DNA of 64,000 bases from assembly GCA_017399445.1 (NCBI GenBank), contig JAFQCM010000125.1:17050-81049 (forward strand), read 5' to 3'. The position numbers were made by a program, and so were the translations under genes. Below the pieces are notes generated by a model. That model worked only from the letters and a program-made list of their open reading frames with translations. It was not told where the DNA came from and did not search any database. This document shows, piece by piece, positions 16,910-26,001 of the stretch. Position 1 is the stretch's first letter; each line of letters opens with the position of its first letter. Origin of the DNA: Lachnospiraceae bacterium (GTDB lineage Bacteria > Bacillota > Clostridia > Lachnospirales > Lachnospiraceae).

Positions 16910-18256
16910 ATGGCATTTGACAGCTTAACAGACAAACTTCAAAATGTTTTCAAAAAGCTTCGAAGTAAAGGACGTCTGACAGAAGAAGATGTTAAACTTG
17001 CTTTAAAAGAAGTAAAAATGGCACTTCTTGAGGCCGATGTAAACTTTAAAGTTGTAAAGAAATTTGTAAAAAGTGTTCAGGAGCGTGCGGTAGGTCAGGA
17101 TGTAATGAGCGGACTGAATCCGGGACAGATGGTAATTAAGATTGTAAATGAAGAATTAATCAGTCTTATGGGTTCTGAAACTACGGAAATTACATTACAG
17201 CCGGGAAAAGCAACTACAGTCATTATGATGGTTGGTTTGCAAGGGGCTGGTAAAACTACCACAGCGGCCAAGCTGGCAGGAAAGTTTAAGCAGAAAGGGA
17301 AAAAACCTTTACTGGTAGCATGTGATGTATATCGTCCAGCAGCTATTAAGCAGTTACAGGTAAATGCGGAAAAAGTAAACGTGGATATGTTTACCATGGG
17401 TGATAACCATAAACCTGTAAATATCGTAAAAGCTGCAATGGAATATGCAGAAAAAAATGGCAACAACCTTATTATCATTGATACTGCAGGTCGTTTACAT
17501 ATTGACGAAGACATGATGCAGGAATTAATTGAAATAAGAGATGCAATAGAAATACACCAGACAGTACTGGTTGTTGATGCAATGACCGGTCAGGATGCAG
17601 TAAATGTGGCAGAAACCTTTAATAACAGAATTGGCATTGATGGTGTAATTTTAACAAAGATGGATGGTGATACCCGAGGTGGTGCAGCACTTTCTATTAA
17701 AGAAGTAACAGGAAAACCAATTTTTTATGCGGCAACAGGAGAAAAACTTTCTGATTTGGAACAGTTTTATCCGGACAGAATGGCATCTAGAATTCTTGGT
17801 ATGGGCGATGTGATGAGCTTGATTGAAAAAGCTCAGGCAGAAATCGACGAAGATAAAGCCAAGGAAATGGAACAGCGTTTTAAGAAAAATCAATTTGATT
17901 ACAATGATTACTTAGAAAGCATGAGCCAGATGAAGAAAATGGGTGGCTTATCCAGTCTTATGAGTATGATGCCGGGAATTGGTGCTCAAGTAAAAAATCT
18001 GGATATGGATCAAGGGGAAAAAGCTATGGCGAAAACAGAAGCTATTATACTTTCCATGACACCAAAGGAAAGAGCAAATCCCGATTTATTAAATCCTTCC
18101 AGAAAACGAAGAATTGCCCAAGGTGTAGGTGTGGATATCAGTGAGGTAAACCGTTTTGTAAAACAGTTTGAACAAACCAAAAAAATGATGAAACAGCTCC
18201 CAGGAATAATGGGTGGAATTGGTGGTAAAAGAGGTAAGTTTAAACTTCCTTTTTAA
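16910..18256 (+). CDS. ffh: signal recognition particle protein Ffh (SRP54)
   Basis: A 448-residue GTPase that binds signal sequences and 4.5S/6S SRP RNA. The N domain is followed by the G domain with G1 GLQGAGKTTT (about 107), VACDVYRPAAIKQL, G3 DTAGRLHIDEDMM and G4 TKMDGDTRGGAAL, then a methionine-rich M domain (SQMKKMGGLSSLMSMMPG, and PSRKRRIAQG for RNA binding). SD GGAGG lies inside the end of ylxM. Its receptor FtsY is encoded 3 kb upstream. The SRP RNA gene was not found in this window. Confidence 0.97.
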   Translation: MAFDSLTDKLQNVFKKLRSKGRLTEEDVKLALKEVKMALLEADVNFKVVKKFVKSVQERAVGQDVMSGLNPGQMVIKIVNEELISLMGSETTEITLQPGKATTVIMMVGLQGAGKTTTAAKLAGKFKQKGKKPLLVACDVYRPAAIKQLQVNAEKVNVDMFTMGDNHKPVNIVKAAMEYAEKNGNNLIIIDTAGRLHIDEDMMQELIEIRDAIEIHQTVLVVDAMTGQDAVNVAETFNNRIGIDGVILTKMDGDTRGGAALSIKEVTGKPIFYAATGEKLSDLEQFYPDRMASRILGMGDVMSLIEKAQAEIDEDKAKEMEQRFKKNQFDYNDYLESMSQMKKMGGLSSLMSMMPGIGAQVKNLDMDQGEKAMAKTEAIILSMTPKERANPDLLNPSRKRRIAQGVGVDISEVNRFVKQFEQTKKMMKQLPGIMGGIGGKRGKFKLPF

Positions 18257-18290
18257 CATAAATGGAATGAAGTCAAGGAGGTGAAAAGAA

Positions 18291-18536
18291 ATGGCAGTAA
18301 AAATCAGATTAAGAAGAATGGGACAGAAGAAAGCTCCTTTTTATAGAATTATCGTAGCTGACTCAAGATCTCCAAGAGATGGTAAATTTATCGAAGAAAT
18401 CGGAACTTACGATCCAACTAAAGATCCAAGCGAATTCCACGTAAATGAAGAATTAGCTAAAAAATGGTTAGCAAACGGTGCTCAGCCAACAGAAGTTGTA
18501 GGTAAGATTTTTAAGTTAGCTGGTATTGAAAAATAA
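18291..18536 (+). CDS. rpsP: 30S ribosomal protein S16
   Basis: An 81-residue small-subunit protein starting [20 protein letters not shown], the unmistakable S16 N-terminus, with the conserved [20 protein letters not shown] segment. S16 helps early 30S assembly. ATG 18291 has a perfect AAGGAGGTG SD, and codon use is visibly more biased than in neighbours, as expected for a highly expressed gene. It lies in the standard ffh-rpsP-khpA-rimM-trmD-rplS order. Confidence 0.98.
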   Translation: MAVKIRLRRMGQKKAPFYRIIVADSRSPRDGKFIEEIGTYDPTKDPSEFHVNEELAKKWLANGAQPTEVVGKIFKLAGIEK

Positions 18537-18565
18537 TTGACGGACTACTAGTGGGAGGTACGCAG

Positions 18566-18796
18566 ATGAAAGAATTAGTTGAAATTATAGCAAAATCACT
18601 AGTTGATAATCCGCAGGAAGTTGTGGTATATGAAAAAGAGAAAGATGGTGACATCCTTCTTGAATTACATGTAGCACAGGAAGACATGGGAAAAGTCATT
18701 GGAAAACAAGGACGAATCGCAAAGGCCATCCGTGCAGTAGTTAAAGCAGCAGCTTCAAAAGAAGATAAGAAAGTTATTGTAGATATTGTACAGTAG
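18566..18796 (+). CDS. khpA: KH domain RNA-binding protein KhpA (YlqC)
   Basis: A 76-residue single type II KH domain protein with the GxxG loop as GKQG in MGKVIGKQGRIAKAIR. KhpA forms a complex with KhpB/Jag, binds many transcripts and influences cell elongation and division in streptococci. ATG 18566 has GGGAGGT 7 nt upstream; an upstream in-frame GTG overlaps that SD and was rejected. The gene closes an rpsP unit ending in the hairpin at 18801-18830. Confidence 0.94.
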   Translation: MKELVEIIAKSLVDNPQEVVVYEKEKDGDILLELHVAQEDMGKVIGKQGRIAKAIRAVVKAAASKEDKKVIVDIVQ

Positions 18797-18800
18797 CGTG

Positions 18801-18830
18801 AAAAGGCATGTTCTATGGGACATGCCTTTT
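18801..18830 (+). terminator. intrinsic terminator after khpA
   Basis: An 11-bp perfect stem AAAAGGCATGT / ACATGCCTTTT with an 8-nt loop. Confidence 0.88.
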
Positions 18831-18979
18831 GTATAATGTAGGATTTAGCAGTCTCTTGTGTAAAATCTACATTACATTAGCATAGCCAATACACAGCCGA
18901 TGCCGAGCACAGAGCCTTCTCTTCCGCCAATAATGTGATTTTCACATCCACAAATAAAATTCAAAAGGAGAAGTATATT

Positions 18980-19489
18980 ATGGAAGATTTACTCCAGGTG
19001 GGTGCCATCACTTCAACTCACGGAATCAGAGGTGAAGTGAAAGTATTCCCTACTACAGATGATGTAAACCGTTTTAAAAAATTAAAAGAAGTGGTATTAG
19101 ACACTGGAAAAGAAAAAATTATCTTAGAAATCCAAGGCGTAAAATTTTTCAAACAATTCGTTATTCTAAAATTCAAAGGCATGGATAACATTAATGATAT
19201 AGAAAAATATAAAGGAAAAAGTCTCTTTGTCACAAGAGAAAATGCGGTAAAATTAGAGAAAGACGAGTATTTTATTGCAGATATGATTGGCTGCAAAGTA
19301 GAAGATGAAGATGGAAATTATCTTGGAGAATTAAAAGATGTAATTCTTACTGGAGCCAATGATGTGTATGTGGTGGAAAATGAGGATGGAAAGGAATTAT
19401 TATTTCCTGCTATTAAAGAATGTGTGTTGAATGTAGATATTGAACAGAGAAAAATTACGGTACACATTATGCCAGGACTGTTAGATTAG
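18980..19489 (+). CDS. rimM: ribosome maturation factor RimM
   Basis: A 169-residue protein with the N-terminal RimM beta-barrel ([15 protein letters not shown]) and the C-terminal PRC barrel ([20 protein letters not shown]...[11 protein letters not shown]). RimM binds S19 and supports maturation of the 30S head. ATG 18980 with SD AAAAGGAGAAG is preferred over an ATG at 18935 in the spacer. The 183-bp spacer after khpA contains a terminator but no clear promoter. trmD starts 8 bp after the stop. Confidence 0.95.
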   Translation: MEDLLQVGAITSTHGIRGEVKVFPTTDDVNRFKKLKEVVLDTGKEKIILEIQGVKFFKQFVILKFKGMDNINDIEKYKGKSLFVTRENAVKLEKDEYFIADMIGCKVEDEDGNYLGELKDVILTGANDVYVVENEDGKELLFPAIKECVLNVDIEQRKITVHIMPGLLD

Positions 19490-19497
19490 GAGTTTTT

Positions 19498-20253
19498 ATG
19501 AATTATTATATTTTAACATTGTTTCCGGAAATGGTAATGCAGGGGTTAAATACCAGTATTATTGGACGTGCAAAAGAGAAAGGACTTCTTTCTATTGAGG
19601 CAGTAAACATCAGGGATTTTACGGAAAATAAACATAACAGGGTAGATGATTACCCTTATGGAGGAGGTGCCGGTATGGTAATGCAGGCACAGCCTGTATA
19701 TGATGCGTATCAACATGTGGAAGAAAAAATCGGAAAAAAGCCAAGAGTGATTTATCTGACACCTCAGGGAAAAACTTTTAATCAGGCTATGGCAGAGGAA
19801 TATGCAAAAGAGGAAAATCTGGTGTTTTTGTGTGGGCATTATGAGGGAATTGATGAACGTGTATTAGAAGAAGTGGTAACAGATTATGTTTCTATTGGAG
19901 ACTATGTGCTGACGGGAGGAGAACTTCCCGCAATGGTAATGATCGATGCTATTTCCAGACTTCTAAAAGATGTACTTCATAATGATACTTCTGCAGAATT
20001 TGAGACCTTTCATGATAATCTGTTAGAATATCCTCAATATAGTAGGCCGGAAACATGGAAGGATAAAAGAGTACCAGAAGTATTATTATCCGGGCATCAT
20101 GCTAATATTGAAAAATGGCGTCGGGAGCAGTCCATTATGAGAACTGCGGATAACAGACCGGATTTATTAAAGGATGCTATACTGTCCAAAAAAGAAAAAA
20201 TATTTTTGGAAAAATATTTAGAAGACACAAAAAAGGTCTTGCAGGAAGAATAG
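19498..20253 (+). CDS. trmD: tRNA (guanine-N1)-methyltransferase TrmD
   Basis: A 251-residue SPOUT-class enzyme that makes m1G37 next to the anticodon, preventing frameshifting. The knotted SAM site shows as VFLCGHYEGIDERV, DYVSIGDYVLTGGELPAM, and the RPETWK and SGHHANIEKWRREQS motifs near the C-terminus. Start ATG 19498 has AGGAG. The last codons contain the -35 and spacer of the rplS promoter. Position between rimM and rplS is universal. Confidence 0.97.
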   Translation: MNYYILTLFPEMVMQGLNTSIIGRAKEKGLLSIEAVNIRDFTENKHNRVDDYPYGGGAGMVMQAQPVYDAYQHVEEKIGKKPRVIYLTPQGKTFNQAMAEEYAKEENLVFLCGHYEGIDERVLEEVVTDYVSIGDYVLTGGELPAMVMIDAISRLLKDVLHNDTSAEFETFHDNLLEYPQYSRPETWKDKRVPEVLLSGHHANIEKWRREQSIMRTADNRPDLLKDAILSKKEKIFLEKYLEDTKKVLQEE

Positions 20254-20267
20254 CATTATGGTATAAT
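20239..20267 (+). promoter_or_regulatory. sigma-A promoter of rplS
   Basis: TTGCAG (20239-20244), 17-bp spacer, TATAAT (20262-20267), overlapping the end of trmD. It gives L19 an extra transcription start with a leader of about 87 nt (20275-20361) that has no strong hairpin I can recognise. Confidence 0.82.
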
Positions 20268-20361
20268 TTCAAATGTTGTGAGAAAAAGAGATGGTCCTCT
20301 GTTACGAAGCATTTTGCTACATATAAGTATTAAGAACATCCAAAGAATAAGGAGGCACACA

Positions 20362-20709
20362 ATGAACGCAATTATTAAAGAAATCGAAACAGCTCAGTTA
20401 AAAGAAAAAGTTGACGCATTTAATGTTGGTGATACTGTAAGAGTACACGCTAAGATTAAAGAAGGAAACCGTGAAAGAATTCAGGTGTTTGAAGGAACTG
20501 TATTAAAGAGACAGGGCGGAAGCACAAGAGAAACATTCACAGTTCGTAAATTTTCAAACGGTGTTGGCGTTGAAAAAACATGGCCATTACATTCACCAAA
20601 CGTAGAAAAAATCGAAGTAGTAAGATGTGGTAAAGTAAGACGTGCTAAATTGAACTACTTAAGAGACCGTATCGGTAAGAAAGCTAAAGTAAAAGAATTA
20701 GTGAAATAG
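20362..20709 (+). CDS. rplS: 50S ribosomal protein L19
   Basis: A 115-residue large-subunit protein with the typical [16 protein letters not shown] and [15 protein letters not shown] segments and a basic C-terminus [18 protein letters not shown]19 sits at the 30S-50S interface. ATG 20362 has AAGGAGG 9 nt upstream; the frame is open further upstream through the leader, but those codons (from 20278) lie between promoter and SD and do not look like protein. It ends at the terminator 20718-20755. Confidence 0.97.
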   Translation: MNAIIKEIETAQLKEKVDAFNVGDTVRVHAKIKEGNRERIQVFEGTVLKRQGGSTRETFTVRKFSNGVGVEKTWPLHSPNVEKIEVVRCGKVRRAKLNYLRDRIGKKAKVKELVK

Positions 20710-20717
20710 TCAAACAT

Positions 20718-20755
20718 AAAAGGAACAAGTACGCTGTGTATTTTGTTCCTTTTTT
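20718..20755 (+). terminator. intrinsic terminator after rplS
   Basis: An 11-bp stem AAAAGGAACAA / TTGTTCCTTTT with a 14-nt loop, followed by further T residues. Confidence 0.9.
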
Positions 20756-20782
20756 ACTATATGAAAAATAAGGAGCAGATGC

Positions 20783-21373
20783 ATGAGCAGGTGGAGTATA
20801 AATCGAAGAAGGCGAAGACAAAAGAGACGGGAAGCAATGAATCTTGACCTGGTAAAGGAAATAGTAACCTGGACATTCCAGATTATTCTGGTAATAGGAA
20901 TTGCATTTGTATTGGTATATTTTGTAGGTGAGAAAACAAATGTAATCGGTTCATCCATGGAACCTACCTTGTATAATAAAAATGAAGTGATTATTAATAA
21001 ATTTGTTTATAAACTGACGGAGCCTCAAAGAGGAGATGTGATTGTATTTTATCCAAATGGAAATAAGAATACCCATTCAAATATAAAAAGAGTTATGGGA
21101 CTTCCGGGAGAAAAGGTGAAAATTGAAAATGGAAAACTTTATATTAATGAAGAAGAAATTATCAGTGAATTTATTTCAGAAAGTATTGAAGATGCCGGAA
21201 TTGCCCAGGACGAAATATTGTTGGGTGAAGATGAGTATTTTGTATTGGGAGACAACTTAGGAAACAGTGAAGACAGCCGTTTTGCCAATATTGGAAATGT
21301 AAATAAACAAGATATTGAAGGTAAAGTATGGTTTCGAGTTTCTCCAATAAAAGAAATGGGATTCATAAAATAA
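20783..21373 (+). CDS. lepB: signal peptidase I (first of two)
   Basis: A 196-residue type I signal peptidase with a very basic cytoplasmic N-terminus (NRRRRRQKRR), one membrane segment (about residues 29-48) and the catalytic dyad Ser58 (in GSSMEPT) and Lys102 (in NIKRVMGLPGE). Box E is seen in YFVLGDNLGNSEDSR, with G-N in place of the commoner RxxSxDSR pattern. It cuts signal peptides of exported proteins on the outer face of the membrane. A second, clearly different copy lies at 22282, on the other side of rbgA. Confidence 0.94.
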   Translation: MSRWSINRRRRRQKRREAMNLDLVKEIVTWTFQIILVIGIAFVLVYFVGEKTNVIGSSMEPTLYNKNEVIINKFVYKLTEPQRGDVIVFYPNGNKNTHSNIKRVMGLPGEKVKIENGKLYINEEEIISEFISESIEDAGIAQDEILLGEDEYFVLGDNLGNSEDSRFANIGNVNKQDIEGKVWFRVSPIKEMGFIK

Positions 21374-21394
21374 GCAGAAGAAAGGAGAAAAATT

Positions 21395-22246
21395 ATGCAT
21401 TTTCAGTGGTATCCGGGACATATGACAAAAGCAAAGAGAATGATGGAGGAAAACATTAAGCTGATAGATTTAATTATTGAGCTGGTAGATGCCAGAGTTC
21501 CCTTAAGCAGTCGTAATCCTGAAATAGATAATTTAGGAAAAAATAAATCAAGACTAGTGTTGTTAAATAAATCAGATCTTGCAGATGAAAAATATAATGA
21601 TGAATGGATGCAGTACTTTAAAAGCAAAGGATATTTTGTAGTTAAAGTAAATGCAAGAAATGGCAATGGAATTAAGCAGGTAAATTCTGCTGTGATGGAA
21701 GCCTGTAAAGAAAAAATAGAACGTGACAGAAAGCGAGGAATTTTAAACCGTCCGGTAAGAGCCATGGTGGTGGGGATTCCAAATGTTGGAAAATCTACTT
21801 TTATTAATTCTTTTGCAGGAAAAGCATGCACAAAAACAGGAAATAAGCCGGGAGTTACCAAAGGAAAGCAGTGGATTAAGTTAAATAAAAATGTAGAACT
21901 TCTAGATACACCAGGAATTTTATGGCCAAAATTTGAAGACCAGACAGTTGGTTTACGACTTGCATTTATCGGCTCTATTAAGGATGAAATTTTAAATGTA
22001 GATGAACTGGCATTGGAATTAATCAAATTTTTAAGAGAATATTATCCGGGAGTGTTAAAAACACGCTATGAAATAGAAGAAGTGGACAATGATGCGGAAA
22101 TTCTGGCACAGATAGCCAAAGTAAGAGGCTGTGTATCAAAAGGAGAAGAAATTGATTATTCCAAAGCAGCAGCATTATTTATTGAAGATTTCAGAAGTGG
22201 ACGTTTAGGAAGAATAACACTTGAATTTCCAGAGAAAGAGGAATAA
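21395..22246 (+). CDS. rbgA: ribosome biogenesis GTPase RbgA (YlqF)
   Basis: A 283-residue circularly permuted GTPase: G4 NKSDL comes first (about residue 57), then G1 GIPNVGKSTFINSF (about 127), G2 PGVTKG and G3 LLDTPGILWP. It begins MHFQWYPGHMTKAKR as in the family. RbgA drives a late step of 50S assembly involving L6. The C-terminal helical domain binds the pre-50S particle. SD AGAAAGGAG precedes ATG 21395. The position beside lepB, rplS and rnhB matches Bacillus. Confidence 0.96.
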   Translation: MHFQWYPGHMTKAKRMMEENIKLIDLIIELVDARVPLSSRNPEIDNLGKNKSRLVLLNKSDLADEKYNDEWMQYFKSKGYFVVKVNARNGNGIKQVNSAVMEACKEKIERDRKRGILNRPVRAMVVGIPNVGKSTFINSFAGKACTKTGNKPGVTKGKQWIKLNKNVELLDTPGILWPKFEDQTVGLRLAFIGSIKDEILNVDELALELIKFLREYYPGVLKTRYEIEEVDNDAEILAQIAKVRGCVSKGEEIDYSKAAALFIEDFRSGRLGRITLEFPEKEE

Positions 22247-22281
22247 AATAGGCTATAAGAAAGAAAAAGGCGGGAAAACAA

Positions 22282-22860
22282 ATGGAAAAGGAAGAAAAAG
22301 GTAAAAATAGCATAGGTGGAATTAAGGGTGTTGTGAAAGAAATTGTGAATGTATTGATATATCTTGCTATCGTATTTGTGCTTACTTATTTGGTGGTAGA
22401 ATATGTAGGGCAGAGAACAGTGGTAAGTGGTAGTTCAATGGAAAGTACTTTAAGTGATGGTGATAATTTAATTGTAGATAAATTATCTTATCGTTTTAAA
22501 GAACCAGAACGATTTGATATTATAGTATTTAAGTTTCAACATGAAGAAAATACATATTATATCAAACGAATTATCGGTCTTCCTGGAGAAACTGTTGAGA
22601 TTGATGATAATGGAGTTATTTATATTGATGGAGATGAATTGGAAGAAAGCTATGGTAATGAAGTTATGCTGGATGCCGGATTGGCTGAAGGTGGATTTTT
22701 ACTAGGAGAAGATGAATATTTTGTGTTAGGAGATAACAGAAATGGAAGTTCTGACAGTAGAGACCCATCTGTTGCAGCAGTAACAAAGGACAGTATTCTA
22801 GGAAGGGCATGGGTACGTATATGGCCACTAACTAAGTTTGAAGTATTACAACACCAGTAA
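22282..22860 (+). CDS. lepB: signal peptidase I (second copy)
   Basis: A 192-residue type I signal peptidase: acidic/basic mixed N-terminus, one membrane segment (about residues 22-41), catalytic Ser52 in GSSMEST and Lys95 in YIKRIIGLPGE, and box E as VLGDNRNGSSDSRD. It differs a good deal from the copy at 20783, so this is an old duplication rather than a recent one. Two enzymes may have different substrate preferences or timing, which is inference. It is followed after 14 bp by rnhB. Confidence 0.95.
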   Translation: MEKEEKGKNSIGGIKGVVKEIVNVLIYLAIVFVLTYLVVEYVGQRTVVSGSSMESTLSDGDNLIVDKLSYRFKEPERFDIIVFKFQHEENTYYIKRIIGLPGETVEIDDNGVIYIDGDELEESYGNEVMLDAGLAEGGFLLGEDEYFVLGDNRNGSSDSRDPSVAAVTKDSILGRAWVRIWPLTKFEVLQHQ

Positions 22861-22874
22861 AAGAGGAATGAAAA

Positions 22875-23633
22875 ATGGCAAAAAAGATAAATGAAATAAG
22901 AGAAGAACTTAAGGCAGCGAATGAAAAAATGCTGCCTTTCTTTATTGAAGAATATAAAAATGATGAAAGAGCAGGAGTAAAAGCGCTAGTATTAAAAGCA
23001 GAAAATGAGATAAAAAAACTGGAGGCAGAATTAGAACGTCTGAAAGTAATGAGGACATATGAAGAAAAATATGCTATGTACCAGTTAATTTGTGGTATTG
23101 ATGAAGCGGGAAGAGGGCCACTGGCAGGTCCTGTAGTAGCAGGAGCAGTAATTTTACCAAAAGATGCGAATATATTATATTTAAATGATTCAAAAAAATT
23201 AAGTGCATCAAAACGTGATGAATTATATGATGAAATTAAGGAAAAGGCAGTTACTTATGGAGTAGGGATTGTTTCTCCGGAAAGAATCGATGAAATTAAT
23301 ATTTTGCAGGCCACTTACGAAGCTATGAGAATGGCAATTAAGGAAATGGATAGAATACCCGATATATTATTAAATGATGCGGTTACTATTCCTGGAGTTG
23401 AAATAAAACAGGTACCAATTATTAAAGGAGATGCAAAAAGTGTTTCCATTGCAGCTGCTAGTATTTTGGCAAAAGTAACCAGGGACAGGATTATGATGGT
23501 ATATGACGAAAAATACCCGGAATATGGTTTTGGGGGACATAAAGGATATGGCTCTAAGATACATATTGAAGCAATTAAAGAGCATGGCCCTTGTCCGATT
23601 CATAGAAAGACATTTATTAAAAATTTTGTATAA
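22875..23633 (+). CDS. rnhB: ribonuclease HII
   Basis: A 252-residue RNase HII that cleaves RNA in RNA/DNA hybrids and single misincorporated ribonucleotides. The catalytic domain begins near residue 73 with ICGIDEAGRGPLAGPVVAGA (Asp-Glu of the DEDD set); further acidic residues lie in NDSKKLS and 'ILLNDAV', and GFGGHKGYGS is near the end. The 70-residue N-terminal helical extension is common in Bacillota. ATG 22875 follows AAGAGGAATG. Confidence 0.95.
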   Translation: MAKKINEIREELKAANEKMLPFFIEEYKNDERAGVKALVLKAENEIKKLEAELERLKVMRTYEEKYAMYQLICGIDEAGRGPLAGPVVAGAVILPKDANILYLNDSKKLSASKRDELYDEIKEKAVTYGVGIVSPERIDEINILQATYEAMRMAIKEMDRIPDILLNDAVTIPGVEIKQVPIIKGDAKSVSIAAASILAKVTRDRIMMVYDEKYPEYGFGGHKGYGSKIHIEAIKEHGPCPIHRKTFIKNFV

Positions 23634-23669
23634 ATTGTAAACGAAATAAGAGGGAAAGGGAGTGGTTAT

Positions 23670-25997
23670 GTGTTGGAATATGGGAAGATAAATAAAGATA
23701 ATGCAGGTATGGGACTGAAAGAGCAGAATCCATATACCAAAGAAGCTTCTCAGGTAAACACAGGAAATACCCAAAAGCAAAATGGATTAAGCTTAAATGA
23801 GTTAACTCCCGGGAAAGTTTTTGCAGGGGAAGTGGTACAGGTAGATAACAACAAGGTGTTATTGAAGTTAGAGAATGGTCAGACTATTCAGGCGTCTTTA
23901 AATGGAGATATTAGGTTACAGGAAGGACAAATGGTTGCGTTTCAAGTAAAAGCTAACACAGGAAAGCAGTTAGCAATTAAACCTATACTTGATGTAGCAT
24001 TGGGCAATTCTTCTGTATTAAAAGCACTAGAAAATGCAGGTTTGCCAGTAAATAAAAAAAATGCAGAACTGGTAAATTTGTTAATGAAAGAGCAACAGCC
24101 TATTGATAAGAAAACCATTATGAAGTATTTACGGCAAATGCTTTTAAATCCTGAGACAGATGTGAAAACCTTGGTGAAATTACAACGTATGGGACTTCCA
24201 GTTACAGAAGAAAATATTGCAAAGTTTGAAGGGTTTAAAAATCATGAATATCGTTTGGCAGGAGAAATTAAAACTGTAGCTTCTCAAGTGGCTCAATTGT
24301 TAGGAGAATCGGTGGAACAGCAGACGGCAGAAATGTCCGGGAAAGTGTCAGAACAGCAGATGGCAGAAATGTCCGGGAAAGTGTCAGAACAGCAGACGGC
24401 AGAAATGTCTGGGAAAATGTCAGAACAGCAGATGGCAGAAATTACTGAAAAACCAGTGGAGCAGCAGATAGTGGAAATATCTGGGAAACCAATGGAACAA
24501 CAAATGGTAGAAACATCTGGAAAGCTGTCGAGGCAGCAAGTTTTAGAAATAGCAGGTAAATCCGTAGAACAACAGGCAGTGGAATTATCAGGAAAATCAT
24601 TGACCAAACAGGGGACAGAAAACATAATAGGTTCTAACAATTCGGTAGAAACCTTTGGGAAAATTATAGATATTATATTTCCAAAGGAAGAAAGAATCAT
24701 GGATTTTCAAAAAAATATTGCTGGAGATGGAAGCAAAACTCCCTATGGAACAGGGGAAAAAGCAGAAGGCTGGAGGGGAGGGCCTGTATTATATGATAAC
24801 CTGAAAAGCGAAGCCATGTTAAAAAACAATGGAGAAAATCTTACTGATATTCAAAAACAGGCATTAGAAAATATTGAAGTCGTAGTGGAGCGTTTTAATG
24901 GGCAGGAATCAGAGATAGAACATATTATAGAAAGTCTGAAGAACTTAAACGAAGAAGCGGAAGGTGTTCTGAAGGCCTTGGAAGAAAATGTTATGTCAGA
25001 AAAGAGAAACATTCCAAAAGGTGATGTAATCGCAAGACTGTTTGAAGCATTTGAAATGTATGAAGCAGCGGAAAAGTCCATGGAAGCAGCAAAAGCAGCA
25101 GTAAATGGGAAAGAAACTGTTTTGGAAGAATCGAAAGATGGAAAGATGGATAGTGCAAAAGAGATGCAGTTTCTGTTTCGTGAAGAAGGCCTTAAGGGCA
25201 TTTTAGATGAAGGAAGCAGAATGGTATTGGCACAAAAAATGCAAAAAGCAGGTGGAGACATTTTTACCTATTTGCAGGTAAGAAATGGTGAAATGTCAGC
25301 AGAAGAACTGGTGTTTATGGTGAAAAATATGCTGGAAGGTGACAATCCAAAACTGCCGGAAATCAAAGAACTTTTACAGAGTAATGAATTTCAGAAAGTA
25401 CTAGAAAATGCCATAGAAGAGCAATTGTTGTTAAAGCCGGAAGAATTAGCCAAAGAGAATGTGAAAAAATATTATGAAAGATTAGATGCACAAATGGAGA
25501 AACTTTCTGATCTAATGCAGCAGATGGGAAAAGCAGAAACTTCAGCAATGAAAAATACTGCTACTATTCGTCAGAATGTAGATTATATCAATCAATTAAA
25601 CCAATTATATTCCTATGTACAGCTGCCAGTAAAATTAACTACCCAGAATGCACACAGTGAATTATATGTTATGACTAACAAAAAGCGGTTGAGAGAAAAT
25701 GATGGAACCTTTACTGCACTGCTTCATCTGGATATGGAACTGTTAGGCAGTATGGATGTTTATATCACTATGGAACAGAAAAATGTAAATACAAAATTTT
25801 ATCTGCAAAATGAAGGGATAGCAGAATTTCTTAGAACCCATAGCGAAGCAGTAATACAGCGTTTAGAAGAAAAAGGCTTTCATGTAACAGCTGGATTTGA
25901 AAAGCGGAAAGAGGAAAAAAATGTAGTAGATGAGTTTATGGAAATGGAACCAGTGGATGGCATGGTAGGTAAGTATTCATTTGATATAAGGACGTGA
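23670..25997 (+). CDS. FliK-like (YlqG-type) protein with flagellar hook-length-control domain and internal tandem repeats
   Basis: A 775-residue protein of the YlqG type. The C-terminal 130 residues (LLHLDMELLGSMDVYITMEQ...LRTHSEAVIQRLEEKGFHV) resemble the C-terminal domain of FliK, which in flagellated bacteria switches export specificity through FlhB. No other flagellar gene is in the window, but an FlhB-tail homologue follows directly. Residues 214-309 hold about eight 12-residue repeats of the form VSEQQMAEMSGK. The rest is Lys/Glu/Met-rich and probably extended or helical. The start is GTG 23670 with a GAGGGAAAGGGAG SD; an internal ATG at 23709 is the alternative. The function in this context is unknown. 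Confidence 0.75.
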   Translation: MLEYGKINKDNAGMGLKEQNPYTKEASQVNTGNTQKQNGLSLNELTPGKVFAGEVVQVDNNKVLLKLENGQTIQASLNGDIRLQEGQMVAFQVKANTGKQLAIKPILDVALGNSSVLKALENAGLPVNKKNAELVNLLMKEQQPIDKKTIMKYLRQMLLNPETDVKTLVKLQRMGLPVTEENIAKFEGFKNHEYRLAGEIKTVASQVAQLLGESVEQQTAEMSGKVSEQQMAEMSGKVSEQQTAEMSGKMSEQQMAEITEKPVEQQIVEISGKPMEQQMVETSGKLSRQQVLEIAGKSVEQQAVELSGKSLTKQGTENIIGSNNSVETFGKIIDIIFPKEERIMDFQKNIAGDGSKTPYGTGEKAEGWRGGPVLYDNLKSEAMLKNNGENLTDIQKQALENIEVVVERFNGQESEIEHIIESLKNLNEEAEGVLKALEENVMSEKRNIPKGDVIARLFEAFEMYEAAEKSMEAAKAAVNGKETVLEESKDGKMDSAKEMQFLFREEGLKGILDEGSRMVLAQKMQKAGGDIFTYLQVRNGEMSAEELVFMVKNMLEGDNPKLPEIKELLQSNEFQKVLENAIEEQLLLKPEELAKENVKKYYERLDAQMEKLSDLMQQMGKAETSAMKNTATIRQNVDYINQLNQLYSYVQLPVKLTTQNAHSELYVMTNKKRLRENDGTFTALLHLDMELLGSMDVYITMEQKNVNTKFYLQNEGIAEFLRTHSEAVIQRLEEKGFHVTAGFEKRKEEKNVVDEFMEMEPVDGMVGKYSFDIRT
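24309..24596 (+). repeat. in-frame 36-bp tandem repeats within the FliK-like gene
   Basis: Eight 36-bp units coding 12 residues with the core EQQxxExxGK. The first three are nearly identical at the DNA level and later ones drift progressively, which indicates recent expansion at one end. A copy-number-variable locus is likely. Confidence 0.85.
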
Positions 25998-26001
25998 TGG
26001 T

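Noticed and set aside
20278..20361. N-terminal extension of L19
   Set aside because: The codons lie in the leader between promoter and SD, and L19 starts at 20362 in the family.
24293..24700. Minus-strand open frame of 135 codons with Cys-rich repeats
   Set aside because: It is the antisense shadow of the 36-bp repeats in the FliK-like gene.
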